DNA of 53,805 nt from Gammaproteobacteria bacterium (GTDB lineage Bacteria; Pseudomonadota; Gammaproteobacteria; Pseudomonadales; Pseudohongiellaceae), in contig PCCP01000118.1 of NCBI GenBank assembly GCA_002731775.1, positions 1 through 53,805 on the forward strand. The letters are read 5' to 3'. This document shows, piece after piece, positions 1 through 8,662 of this stretch. Below the pieces are notes generated by a model. That model saw only the letters and a list, made by a program, of their open reading frames with translations, did no database searches and had not been told where the DNA came from. A program made the translations under genes and the position numbers. Position 1 is the stretch's first letter. Every line of letters starts with the position of its first letter.

Positions 1-1080
1 GACGCCCGCAGCGGCGAAGAACTCTGGCGCACCTATACCGTCGCCCAGCCAGGGGAAGCCGGGGACGATAGCTGGGGCGGACTACCGGTGGAATTCCGAG
101 GCGGCGTCGATGTGTGGATAAGCGGCAGCTGGGATCCAGATCTGAATCTGGTGTTTTTCGGTACCGCCCAGGCCAAGCCCTGGATGGCGGCGAGTCGCGG
201 CCTCACCACCGAAGATGCCGCCCTGTATTCCAATTCCACGCTGGCACTGAATCCGGACGATGGTCGCCTGGTGTGGTATCGACAGCACGTGCCCGGCGAA
301 TCACTGGACATGGACGAGGCATTCGAACAGGTGCTGGTGGATATATTTGATGAGCCCTTCCTGCTGACGATTGGCAAGAGCGGCGTCCTCTGGAAGCTGG
401 ATCGTCGCAATGGAGAATTCCGGGGCTTGAGACAAACAGTCTATCAAAATGTATTCTCGGAGCTGAACCTGGAAACCGGGCAGGTGAGGTATCGGCAAGA
501 CATTCGCAACATGAAAATAGGGGAGTGGCTCTCGGTATGCCCCTCCACCGCCGGTGGCCATAACTGGCAGTCCAGTGCTTATCACCCTCCCACCGCGCAA
601 CTGATCATCCCGCTCAGCCAGTCCTGCATGGAGATGTCGCCACGGCAAACTACATTTGAAATCGGCTCCGGCGGCAATCAGGGGGACCGCAGATGGATGC
701 CCATGCCCGGCACTGATGAGCAGTTCGGCAAACTGGGTGCGTACAATGTGGCCACCATGAATGAGACCTGGAGCGTCGAGCAGCGCGCGCCTTTCCTGAC
801 CGCCGCCTTGAGTACGGCTGGCGGCCTGCTGTTCATAGGCGACTACGACCGCTACGTCCACGCATACGACGTCAGCAACGGTGAGGAACTATGGCGCACC
901 AGGCTCGCCACATCGGCACAGGGCTTCCCGGTGTCCTACGCCATCGATGGCGAACAGTACATCGCCATTCCTGCCGGCCGTGAGGGCGGCAGCCCGTGGC
1001 GCATCGGCAGTTTCCTGGCACCGGAGTTGAGCAGCCCGGACGGGCATAATGCACTGTATGTGTTCAAGTTGTCAGATTAG
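1..1080 (+). CDS. PQQ-dependent dehydrogenase, C-terminal part (5' end outside window)
   Basis: The reading frame is open from base 1, so the N-terminus lies outside the window; 359 codons are visible, ending in LYVFKLSD. It is a quinoprotein beta-propeller: blade motifs of the form [20 protein letters not shown] and [12 protein letters not shown] recur, and [10 protein letters not shown] followed by [14 protein letters not shown] matches the PQQ/calcium pocket of the methanol/ethanol dehydrogenase family, the Asp of LDMD aligning with the catalytic Asp. The protein at 3527-5329 is a clear paralogue (DPDLDLVFFG, FDLDWIFE). Such enzymes oxidise alcohols or sugars in the periplasm and pass electrons to a cytochrome c; the substrate cannot be told. 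No C-terminal heme domain is present. Confidence 0.9.
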   Translation, partial: DARSGEELWRTYTVAQPGEAGDDSWGGLPVEFRGGVDVWISGSWDPDLNLVFFGTAQAKPWMAASRGLTTEDAALYSNSTLALNPDDGRLVWYRQHVPGESLDMDEAFEQVLVDIFDEPFLLTIGKSGVLWKLDRRNGEFRGLRQTVYQNVFSELNLETGQVRYRQDIRNMKIGEWLSVCPSTAGGHNWQSSAYHPPTAQLIIPLSQSCMEMSPRQTTFEIGSGGNQGDRRWMPMPGTDEQFGKLGAYNVATMNETWSVEQRAPFLTAALSTAGGLLFIGDYDRYVHAYDVSNGEELWRTRLATSAQGFPVSYAIDGEQYIAIPAGREGGSPWRIGSFLAPELSSPDGHNALYVFKLSD

Positions 1081-1250
1081 GTAATCGCAGCATTCACCCA
1101 CACCGACCTAGCAGGCTCTTCGCCATCGAATTCCTGGATGTAATTGCAGTGGGGCATGGAAGCGTCTGCTTGCAGCCAGGTTTGCACAGAACTAAACACG
1201 CGGTCCGCAGCCGTCCAGCCGACAAGCGGTGCAATTCAGTGTAAACAAGA

Positions 1251-1285
1251 GAAAAGCCTCGCTTCGTAACATAGGGAGGCTTTTC
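1251..1285 (-). terminator. perfect 10-bp inverted repeat between convergent genes
   Basis: GAAAAGCCTC at 1251-1260 pairs perfectly with GAGGCTTTTC at 1276-1285, with a 15-nt loop. The arms start with A-rich and end with T-rich bases in both directions, as expected of a bidirectional intrinsic terminator. It lies 18 bp past the stop of the minus-strand gene at 1304-1681, and could also serve the plus-strand dehydrogenase ending at 1080. The loop is rather long, so the call is moderate. Confidence 0.6.
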
Positions 1286-1303
1286 GTCATTCTAGAGCTA
1301 GTG

Positions 1304-1681
1304 CTAAGGGTACAATGCTGCCAGCGTGGCCTTCGCGTCTGCACTTGCCATGTGCATGAGACTGCCAATTATTCCTGCCAATGCCCTAGCGCGGTCAGGT
1401 GCCTGATCATTAGCCTGGATCTCGGCCATCGCTGATTTGCCTTCGTCATTTGCAGAATGGGCAAAATTCGCAACGGCTGTAGCCATAGCTCGCACGCCTT
1501 CGGCTAGGCTGTCGTCCGCGGAGATTGCCATCAATGCGGCCTTGTCCGCATCAGAAGGGAAATGATTCAATGACGCAACGATATCGGCGATTTCTTTTGC
1601 AGATGAGGCGTTATCCGCCATGGAAAATTGGGAAAAAAGTCCAATTAAGGCGATTAGCATAATTTTTCTTGTTAATTTCAT
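1304..1681 (-). CDS. small secreted alpha-helical protein made of 35-residue repeats
   Basis: 125 aa. A signal peptide (MKLTRKIMLIALIGLF, cleavage near SMA-DN) implies export. The mature part consists of two full repeats and one partial repeat of exactly 35 residues: His at 40, 75 and 110; Lys at 47, 82 and 117; Ala at 32, 67 and 102; Arg at 64 and 99. The unit reads roughly A-x-I-V-x-S-L-x-H-x-x-S-D-A-x-K-A-x-L. It is Ala-rich, has no Cys and should fold as helical hairpins. I do not recognise a named family or function. It is a single-gene unit, divergent from the gene at 2041, with a strong GGAG-type ribosome site (AAAAGGAGAACATT before ATG) and a terminator-like hairpin downstream. Confidence 0.75.
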   Translation of the reverse strand: MKLTRKIMLIALIGLFSQFSMADNASSAKEIADIVASLNHFPSDADKAALMAISADDSLAEGVRAMATAVANFAHSANDEGKSAMAEIQANDQAPDRARALAGIIGSLMHMASADAKATLAALYP

Positions 1682-2040
1682 AATGTTCTCCTTTTAAGCA
1701 CGCAGGAAACTAGTATAGCGACTCGAGTGTATCCCATTAATTACAAATTAAATAGATTCAGATCTGTCTTATCGCTCCGACCCCTGCTCCTCTAACGCCC
1801 GCTATTACCCAGAACGGACACTAGAAATTCTCCAGAATTTCTTCAGAATCAATTCCCACGTGCGCACATACAGGTCATCAACCCTTGTATGCTAGACTCT
1901 TTCGGAAATAATTAATAAAAATCAAGACCATCTCCATCCGCAAACGCTTAGACGAATTAAAAAGGCCGAGGGGGAACCGTTAGACTCGAATCAAGGATGT
2001 GTTTTCCCCGCCGCAATGCCCTTAAACGAAGGATATATTT
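1682..2040. promoter_or_regulatory. 359-bp divergent intergenic region
   Basis: It separates the minus-strand repeat protein from the plus-strand secreted protein and must hold both promoters. A weak sigma-70-like pair facing right is TTGTAT (1885-1890) and ATAATT (1908-1913) with 17-bp spacing. GAAGGA about 8 bp before the ATG at 2041 is the ribosome site. No open frame here looks like a gene. Confidence 0.3.
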
Positions 2041-2997
2041 ATGAACGCACGCGCCCTTTATATTGCACTCAGCGTCTGTCTATTCCATACATGGAGCTTC
2101 GCCCAGTCTTCGAACAGCTACCAGGTGCCGAAAACAGAACACGGCCAACCCGACTTACAGGGTGTCTGGAGTACCAGATTCAATACCATGCTGGAACGCC
2201 CCGAGGGTCTGCCCCTGGCACTATCACCGGAACAGGCGGCAGGTCTCGCCGAGGCCGTCTATCAGCAATTGTCCGGCAATGATGACCCCGATATTGACAT
2301 TTATGGTCCACCGAAACTAGCCAGAGTAAAAGGTGAATATCGTAGCTCCGTCATTGTTTACCCGGAGAATGGTGTACTGCCTTATAACGAACTCGGCACG
2401 CAAATGTCCGCGTACTCTTACTTCAAAGGCGACTCGGGTTTCGATCACCCTGAGCAAAGACCCGGCGTGGAGCGCTGCGTAGAGAGCTGGGGTTCCCCAC
2501 CCATGCGCGCTTTTGCATATCAGTTGTTTCATGGAATTGTTCAGACATCTGACAAGATCGCGATCATTAGTGAAGAAAGCGTGCCGCTACGCGTCATCCA
2601 CATGGACGGGCAAGGGCGGCCTGATGCCATCAGAAGCTTTGAAGGGCACTCCATCGGTCACTGGGAAGGTGACACCCTGGTGGTCGAAACCTCCCATTAC
2701 AGCCAGCATAATCCAGCACGCGCGAATATGGGTAGGCCCATGTTAATAAGTAGCGATGCCCGCGTGACCGAGCGCTTTACCCGGGTGTCGGAAGATGAGT
2801 TGTTTTATCAGTACACGGTAGATGATCCAGTCTACTACACGGAGCCCTGGCGCGGAGAATTCTCATTCAGCCGAGACGAGAGGGCACATATCTATGAGTA
2901 TTCCTGCCATGAAGGTAATTACAGCATGGTCGGCGCGCTTCGTGGAGCACGAGTCATGGAAGCACAAGCTAAGCAGGGGGAAAAGGAGCAAAGATAA
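2041..2997 (+). CDS. secreted protein of unknown function (PDLQGVW family)
   Basis: 318 aa with a signal peptide (MNARALYIALSVCLFHTWSFA-QS). Recognisable family signatures are an N-terminal TEHGQPDLQGVWSTR and the central FEGHSIGHWEGDTLVVETSH, with a C-terminal region rich in Tyr, Glu and His. Homologues with this pattern are common as secreted proteins in marine gammaproteobacteria and Acidobacteria, often beside PQQ dehydrogenases, but I know of no assigned activity. Here it sits between two PQQ dehydrogenase genes. An AAGGA ribosome site supports the ATG start, and the gene ends in tandem TAA stops just before an MBL-fold gene remnant. Confidence 0.8.
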   Translation: MNARALYIALSVCLFHTWSFAQSSNSYQVPKTEHGQPDLQGVWSTRFNTMLERPEGLPLALSPEQAAGLAEAVYQQLSGNDDPDIDIYGPPKLARVKGEYRSSVIVYPENGVLPYNELGTQMSAYSYFKGDSGFDHPEQRPGVERCVESWGSPPMRAFAYQLFHGIVQTSDKIAIISEESVPLRVIHMDGQGRPDAIRSFEGHSIGHWEGDTLVVETSHYSQHNPARANMGRPMLISSDARVTERFTRVSEDELFYQYTVDDPVYYTEPWRGEFSFSRDERAHIYEYSCHEGNYSMVGALRGARVMEAQAKQGEKEQR

Positions 2998-3007
2998 TAA
3001 TAGCCAA

Positions 3008-3373
3008 ACCGGCGTCCCCCATGGGGACGCACCAACTATTTTTTATCGAATCGAATTGGGGGATGTCAGCATCGCTTTCACCAGTGGCCAAAACGGTTCT
3101 GGTCCGACTTTCACCGATTTCATTCGAGGTGTTGATTTTCTGGTAATTCATCTGGCAGCGAGCGAAGATGCAATTGGATTTGTTGCAGAATTACATGCGA
3201 AACCCAGCGTATGGGGGAAAATGGCTACCGACGCAGGAGTGGGACATGTAGTTGTTAGTCATATATCCACTTCATCGCCGAAAGCGCTGAAACAAAGCCT
3301 GGTAATTTTTCGTAACAACTACTCTGGGGCGCTTACTGTCGCTGAAGACCTCATGTGTGTCGAGCTGAATTGA
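3008..3373 (+). pseudogene. C-terminal remnant of an MBL-fold (RNase Z-like) hydrolase
   Basis: In frame 2, about 120 codons read VPHGDAPTIFYRIE, then TSGQNGSGP, LHAKPSVWGKMATDAGVG, VVVSHIS and YSGALTVAEDLMCVE. This is the C-terminal half of secreted metallo-beta-lactamase-fold hydrolases, whose usual form has TSDQNG, LHARPS and LSH. The N-terminal half with the HxHxDH motif is absent: the homology starts just after the stop of the preceding gene. The metal-ligand Asp of TSDQN is Gly here. There is no start codon or ribosome site at the homology boundary. I read it as a 5'-deleted gene; an ATG at 2822 in the same frame is only fortuitous. Confidence 0.7.
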
Positions 3374-3526
3374 AGTAGCCCGTTGCTTGTAATAAGGGAG
3401 CGATCAGGGCGCCAAAATAGTGGCAACTGAGAGTCTGCTCCTGGTGGCAAAGGGAAACCGACACAACGAATTAATAGCCTGTGAAATTAGGTTGTTAGGC
3501 GACTGAAACTTGCGGGGTGCATTTTA

Positions 3527-5329
3527 ATGAGAACGATAATACAAATCGCTACAGCTTTTGTTCTACTGGTAGCACAATTCGTTAACACGGCAATCGCCCA
3601 GCAGGACGGCAGCCCTCCAAGAGGAATTATCCAGCAATACGGTAGGAACAACGCCAGTTCGCTGCAATCGCTAATAGCCGACCCTAGCAATGTCTCTTTA
3701 CTACGCAATTATTCATCGGTTACCGATCAACTCTTGCAAGCCCCCCCAACTTCCGACTGGTTAGTATGGCGTCGTACCTATGACAATAAGGGCTTTTCAC
3801 CTCTTGACTCGATTAACAGGCAAACCGTGTCCAATCTTGATTTGGCCTGGCGCCAGGCGGTGACCCCCGGCAACAACATGCCAACGCCACTGGTACACGA
3901 TGGCATCATGTTTCTCTATAGTGCCGGGGATGTGGTGCTGGCCATGGATGCCACCAACGGCGAACTATTATGGCGCTACCGGCACGACGGCGGCGCCGTT
4001 ACCAGCCATAAGTTTGGTATATCGCTGCATGAAGACAAGGTGTTGGTGCCTACCTCGGATCTGCACATGGTAGCGCTGGATGCGCGCTCCGGCAGTGTGC
4101 TATGGGATCACGCTATCGATACGAACGATAACACCGGCTATGCACTGCGCAGTGCGCCGCTGACGGCAGGTGGGCAGGTAATTCAGGGCGTGGCTGCGTC
4201 CCGGGTGCCCGGCGGTGGTTTTATCATCGCCGTCGATCTGGAAACCGGCGAGGAAACCTGGCGCTTTAACACCCTGGCCAGGCCTGGTGAACCGGGCGGC
4301 AACACCTGGAACAACATCCCACTGAAACAGCGTCAGGGTGGCTCGGTATGGAATACGGGTGGCTATGACCCAGATCTGGATCTGGTCTTCTTCGGTGTTT
4401 CGCCGACCTACAATACCGGGCCCCTGCTGTATCCCCTGGGCATCGAAGGGGTTAGCAACGACGCGCTCTACACCAATGCGACTCTCGCTCTGCGGCCAAC
4501 CACCGGCGAACTGGTCTGGTATTACCAGCACATGGCTAACGATCAATTCGATCTTGACTGGATATTCGAGCGATCGATCGTCGAGCTGGAAATCGATGGC
4601 GAAACCAGAAAAGTGATCGTAACTGCGGGCAAGCCCGGCCTCTTCGATGCGGTGGATGCAGCGACAGGTCAATACCTGTTTTCCGTAGATCCGGGCATAC
4701 AAAATATCGTCGTCGGCATAGACCCGGTCACCGGGACCAAATTTATCAATCCCGATGTTATCCCCGACGCTGAAATTATTCGCACGGTTTGTCCGCTCTA
4801 TCAAGGTGGTCGGAACTGGCAAGCCAGCTCCATCAACAACGAGTCCAAGATGTTGTTCGTGCCGATGTTCGAGGTCTGCATGGATACACTGCTTAACGGT
4901 GAGGGCACGCTGCTCAGTAGCGGGCTGTGGATGGATGCAGTGCCGATTCCCGGCAGCGATGGCAATTTCGGTCGGCTTCAGGCCATCGATTTAGAGCGGC
5001 GCGAACTGGCCTGGCAACATCGGCAGGAAATACCGCCGATCTCGGCGACACTGGCTACGGCAGGAGGTCTGGTATTCCTTGGCTTCCTGGACCATTCGTT
5101 CAAGGCCTTCGATCAACAAACCGGTGAGATTCTCTGGCAGACTGAACTCGACGCCATCCCCTCTTCGTTTCCAATCAGTTACGGCGTCGACGGCAAGCAA
5201 TACATCGCCGTAGTAGCCGGGCAGCTTAACCTGCACACGGGAATCTGGCTCGGCCTGATGAATAGATTTACCGGCTATACGGATACGAATCCTGGGGAAG
5301 CAGCACTTTGGGTGTTCGCTCTGGATTAG
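3527..5329 (+). CDS. PQQ-dependent dehydrogenase (quinoprotein beta-propeller), periplasmic
   Basis: 600 aa, complete. A signal peptide (residues 1 to about 24, ending NTAIA-QQ) sends it to the periplasm. The N-terminal motif DWLVWRRTYDNKGFSPLD is the family entry motif, followed by propeller blades (ATNGELLWRYRHDG, ARSGSVLWDH, LETGEETWRF). GGYDPDLDLVFFG and YQHMANDQFDLD hold the PQQ/calcium pocket and the catalytic-Asp equivalent. It lacks a C-terminal cytochrome domain, so electrons must leave through a separate carrier. It is a paralogue of the truncated gene at 1-1080. It is followed after 162 bp by an epoxide-hydrolase-like gene and then a cytochrome c-linked sugar dehydrogenase, suggesting one oxidative pathway. 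Substrate unknown. Confidence 0.93.
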   Translation: MRTIIQIATAFVLLVAQFVNTAIAQQDGSPPRGIIQQYGRNNASSLQSLIADPSNVSLLRNYSSVTDQLLQAPPTSDWLVWRRTYDNKGFSPLDSINRQTVSNLDLAWRQAVTPGNNMPTPLVHDGIMFLYSAGDVVLAMDATNGELLWRYRHDGGAVTSHKFGISLHEDKVLVPTSDLHMVALDARSGSVLWDHAIDTNDNTGYALRSAPLTAGGQVIQGVAASRVPGGGFIIAVDLETGEETWRFNTLARPGEPGGNTWNNIPLKQRQGGSVWNTGGYDPDLDLVFFGVSPTYNTGPLLYPLGIEGVSNDALYTNATLALRPTTGELVWYYQHMANDQFDLDWIFERSIVELEIDGETRKVIVTAGKPGLFDAVDAATGQYLFSVDPGIQNIVVGIDPVTGTKFINPDVIPDAEIIRTVCPLYQGGRNWQASSINNESKMLFVPMFEVCMDTLLNGEGTLLSSGLWMDAVPIPGSDGNFGRLQAIDLERRELAWQHRQEIPPISATLATAGGLVFLGFLDHSFKAFDQQTGEILWQTELDAIPSSFPISYGVDGKQYIAVVAGQLNLHTGIWLGLMNRFTGYTDTNPGEAALWVFALD

Positions 5330-5491
5330 GCTCAAATGCCCTCATTTGCCTCGAGTACAGTTTGAATTATTGAGGACAGAGTACAAGATGCGTTACTTTT
5401 AGAGTCTGGTTTTGGCCGAAAGTAGACACTGGCAAATTCATTCAATACCTGCACTTGAAAGCAGATTGTGAAAATACCCTGGTAGTGACAG

Positions 5492-6652
5492 ATGAATAAA
5501 GCCAATATTCCACCTAGAGCTGCAGCCATTGGCGTTTTCAGTCTTATTGCGGCGCTAGCCTTCGCGGGGATGCAACTGCAGCGCAATAGCAGCAACGATG
5601 TTGAACAGGTAACCGTGTCAACGAATACTGACAGAACCGAAGAACTGGCCGCGAATTTCGGCGGCGAGGTTACTTATGTGGATTCCAACGGCATCAGACT
5701 ACGGCTGGTCGAAGCCGGCGTAGGCCCCCTAGTAATTCTTGTTCACGGTTGGCCCGAATCCTGGTATTCGTGGCGTCATCAGTTGCAGGCGCTCGCCGAT
5801 GCTGGTTATCACGCCGTTGCGCCAGATATGCGTGGGTACGGCGGCTCTACCATCCCTGAAAATATCGAAGACTACAATATTATGGAACTCACGGCCGACG
5901 TCGCTGGCATAGTATCAGCACTTGGCGAAAACAGTGCCGTAGTTGTAGGTCACGACTGGGGCGCACCGATTGCTTGGCAGAGTGCATTGCTCTATCCAGA
6001 TCTTTTTAGGGCCGTTGTCGGTCTGAGCGTCATCTATGAAGGACGTTCCGAGACCAGACCCGTCCGCACGCTGCGCCAAGATCCAGATGATGACTTTTTC
6101 TATACCCGTTATTTTCAGCAACCGGGAGTAGCCGAAGCCGAATTCGATGCCGACCCACGAGCCCTCATCGCTCGACTCTATACTTCGAGATCACCGGGTA
6201 CCCCGACTGAACCACCTGAAATTACCGATCCAAGAGCCGGCGCGGGCGGTTGGCTTAAACGACTCGGTGAGCCCATTCGATTGCCGCATTGGCTGAGTGA
6301 GGAAGACCTCGATTACTACCTCAGCGAATTTAAAAACGTCGGTTTTAGAGGCGGCATCAACTACTACCGCAACGGCACACTGAACTGGGAGCTTACGACT
6401 CAACTCGCGGGCGCAAGAATTATTCAACCGGCTCTGTTTATTGCCGGTGAGCTGGACATAGTAAACAGAGGTGCGACGCGGAATCAGCTCGAGGCCCGAG
6501 CCAGACCCCGGTTTGACGATCTTAGGGGTGTAATACTGCAAGCCGGCGTAGGACATCGAAACCAGCAACAGGCTCCAGAAGACACTAATCGACTCCTGAT
6601 CGAGTTCCTGGATTCATTGGAGTTGGTCCGCCGACAGTCGGGAAGGCAATAG
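5492..6652 (+). CDS. alpha/beta hydrolase, epoxide-hydrolase-like, exported or membrane-anchored
   Basis: 386 aa. A hydrophobic segment (AAAIGVFSLIAALAFAGM, residues about 9-27) acts as a signal anchor or signal peptide, unusual for epoxide hydrolases. The fold is clear: oxyanion-hole motif HGWPESWYSW, nucleophile elbow GHDWGAP (Asp nucleophile, as in epoxide hydrolases and haloalkane dehalogenases), cap domain around residues 190-290 and C-terminal catalytic His in GVGHRNQQQ. The reaction would be hydrolysis of an epoxide to a diol. Its position between two quinoprotein dehydrogenases fits a periplasmic route in which diols or alcohols are then oxidised; that link is inference. Confidence 0.88.
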   Translation: MNKANIPPRAAAIGVFSLIAALAFAGMQLQRNSSNDVEQVTVSTNTDRTEELAANFGGEVTYVDSNGIRLRLVEAGVGPLVILVHGWPESWYSWRHQLQALADAGYHAVAPDMRGYGGSTIPENIEDYNIMELTADVAGIVSALGENSAVVVGHDWGAPIAWQSALLYPDLFRAVVGLSVIYEGRSETRPVRTLRQDPDDDFFYTRYFQQPGVAEAEFDADPRALIARLYTSRSPGTPTEPPEITDPRAGAGGWLKRLGEPIRLPHWLSEEDLDYYLSEFKNVGFRGGINYYRNGTLNWELTTQLAGARIIQPALFIAGELDIVNRGATRNQLEARARPRFDDLRGVILQAGVGHRNQQQAPEDTNRLLIEFLDSLELVRRQSGRQ

Positions 6653-6728
6653 GGTCAGGCCGGCAATTGCACATCGAGAAATTTGTTATAAATTGATCAG
6701 AAGAATAAAACGCGAGCAGGAAATAGCA

Positions 6729-8279
6729 ATGAACAATCTGAGCCAGTATTCAAAATTCTTTCTGATCGTATTTCCAACGACTCTGATCGTGGCGCCCGAC
6801 GCCTTCGCGCAAGCCCAGGCTTACTCTGGCGTCACCGATTCGATTGCGCTGTTTCAGGAGAACTGCGCTGTGTGTCATGGTGAAAACCTGGAAGGGGCGC
6901 CCCAGGGCACGCCGCTACGTGGAGAACTGCGCCATGGAGACTCCATGGCAGAGATTACCGCCAGCATCGGCAATGGCTACGCGGACTCGGGTATGCCCAC
7001 CTGGCAAGATACGTTTAGCAACGCGCAAATCCGTAACATTGCCCTGTTCATCCTCGAGACCCGCGCCGACGTTAACTACGAGACCTCAAATTTCGAAATG
7101 CCGCTGACGATCCCCCCTGGCACGATCGAGACAGAGCTACATAATTTCCGCCTGGAAACGGTAGCCAGTAACCTCAATCCACTGCCATTCTCGATCGAGC
7201 CTCTGCCCGATGGGCGCCTGTTGCTGACCGAAAAAACACAAGGTGTCAGCATCATCAGTGGCGGTGGTGAGCAGTCGAAACTGATAGCAGGGACACCCCG
7301 GGCCTATGACGATATTTATCGCCTCGATACGCGCCTGGATATAGAGAGAGGCATGGGCTGGCTGTTCGATATCGTGTTGCATCCCAACTATGCCGAGAAC
7401 GGCTGGATCTATCTGTACTTCGGTGACCGCTGCTATGATTGTAATACCATTAGCCGGGAACGGGACTCACCGGTTTCCATGAACAAGCTGGTACGGGGAA
7501 AAATTGAAGCCGGTGAATGGGTTGGGCAGGAAACCATCTGGGAAGTGAATATCGAACACTATAGCGCATCGAGCGATGTGGCCGCCGGTGGCCGGGTCGC
7601 CTTCGATAATGCCGGCCATGTCTTTTTCAGTGTGGGTCTAAAAGTACAACAGCGCAATCACCGCGGCGTTCAGGATCTGTCCACGCCCTGGGGCAAGATT
7701 CATCGTGTCAACGACGATGGCGGTATTCCCCAGGATAACCCCTTCGCACATCGCGATGATGTCTATCGCAGCATCTATACCTATGGCCATCGCAGTCCCC
7801 AGGGCCTGGAGTTCGACCTTGAAAACGGTGAGTTGTGGGGTACCGAACACGGGCCCCGTGGCGGCGACGAGGTGAACCGGCTGCTGCCCGGGCACAACTA
7901 TGGCTGGCCCCTGTATTCTTTGGGCATGGATTACGATGGCACGCCGGTTGAGTATGGCAAGGACCTGGGTATCGCCTTTGAGTTATCCGATATCGAGCAG
8001 CCGGTAGTGGATTTGACACCCTCTCCCGCCGTATCCAGTTTTATCATTTCCAGCAGCGAACAGTTTCCCGAATGGAAGGGGGATTTTCTGGTCGGCTCCC
8101 TGAAGGCACGCAGCCTTTTTCGCATAGACATCGAGAACAATCGCCTGGTCCGGCGCGAGACACTGGTTGCAGGGCTTGGCCGAATTCGTGATATCGAGCA
8201 GGGTCCTGACGGCGATATCTATTTGCTACTGGAACATAGCGCCGGCGGTCGAATTGTCAGGCTCGTCCCCGTCGACTAG
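6729..8279 (+). CDS. cytochrome c / PQQ sugar (sorbosone-type) dehydrogenase fusion
   Basis: About 516 aa from the ATG at 6729, chosen because GCAGGA lies 7 nt upstream and a signal peptide follows directly (ending PDAFA-QA); an in-frame ATT-type extension to 6693 is unlikely. Residues about 30-120 form a class I cytochrome c domain: CAVCH heme site and axial Met in DSGMPTWQD. The rest is the six-bladed soluble-glucose/aldose-dehydrogenase propeller with GHRSPQGLEFD, TEHGPRGGDEVN and PGHNYGWP, which form the PQQ site. It would oxidise a sugar or aldehyde and pass electrons to its own heme. It is the only protein of this cluster with a built-in electron acceptor. Confidence 0.9.
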   Translation: MNNLSQYSKFFLIVFPTTLIVAPDAFAQAQAYSGVTDSIALFQENCAVCHGENLEGAPQGTPLRGELRHGDSMAEITASIGNGYADSGMPTWQDTFSNAQIRNIALFILETRADVNYETSNFEMPLTIPPGTIETELHNFRLETVASNLNPLPFSIEPLPDGRLLLTEKTQGVSIISGGGEQSKLIAGTPRAYDDIYRLDTRLDIERGMGWLFDIVLHPNYAENGWIYLYFGDRCYDCNTISRERDSPVSMNKLVRGKIEAGEWVGQETIWEVNIEHYSASSDVAAGGRVAFDNAGHVFFSVGLKVQQRNHRGVQDLSTPWGKIHRVNDDGGIPQDNPFAHRDDVYRSIYTYGHRSPQGLEFDLENGELWGTEHGPRGGDEVNRLLPGHNYGWPLYSLGMDYDGTPVEYGKDLGIAFELSDIEQPVVDLTPSPAVSSFIISSSEQFPEWKGDFLVGSLKARSLFRIDIENNRLVRRETLVAGLGRIRDIEQGPDGDIYLLLEHSAGGRIVRLVPVD

Positions 8280-8361
8280 TAACGAATTAGGGCTTAATCT
8301 GTCTTTCACATGCTCAGAGGTTTATAGATAAGCTGGAGAAAGCGTATTAAACACTAATCCT

Positions 8362-8646
8362 ATGAAATTTCTGCAATTATTAATTCTCTTTGTCCTCTCA
8401 GTTGGCTGTGATGCCAACCATAAGGAGGCGATTTCCGAGACAACCATTAATGAAAGCGTCGGGCACATAGGCGAGTTCAAAATTCGTAACACTGAAATTA
8501 GGGAAGAATTACTCGCTGAACTTGTCAAGGCCAATATCCGACACTGGGCCAACGATGACGGCTCAATTAGCTACTTCCTATCTGACGGTGAAATAATCGA
8601 CAGAATAGGCAACGATGTAATACTCTCGTACATCAGCCGCAATTAG
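8362..8646 (+). CDS. small lipoprotein of unknown function
   Basis: 94 aa. The N-terminus MKFLQLLILFVLSVGC is a lipoprotein signal with lipobox LSVG-C at residue 16, so the mature protein of about 79 residues would be lipid-anchored; Asp-Ala after the Cys leaves the sorting uncertain. The mature part is acidic and polar (HIGEFKIRNTEIREELLAEL, then WANDDGSISYFLSDGE) with no family I recognise. It is separated by 82 bp from the upstream dehydrogenase and converges on the MBL-fold gene at 8663. The overlapping minus-strand frame at 8322-8552 has no signal or family support. Confidence 0.65.
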   Translation: MKFLQLLILFVLSVGCDANHKEAISETTINESVGHIGEFKIRNTEIREELLAELVKANIRHWANDDGSISYFLSDGEIIDRIGNDVILSYISRN

Positions 8647-8662
8647 TTATGCTCTGCCCGAC

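Noticed and set aside
3012..3030. Strong hairpin GCGTCCCC-CAT-GGGGACGC followed some bases later by TTTTTT, resembling a terminator for the gene ending at 2997
   Set aside because: It coincides with the VPHGDAP codons of the MBL-fold remnant, and the T-run begins about 9 nt after the stem; it may terminate incidentally but is explained by coding sequence.
4100..4822. 240-codon minus-strand frame
   Set aside because: Antisense shadow of the PQQ dehydrogenase at 3527-5329, without ribosome site or family motif.
8322..8552. Minus-strand 76-codon frame opposite the small lipoprotein
   Set aside because: The plus-strand frame has a clean lipobox signal; the minus frame has none and starts inside the neighbouring gap.
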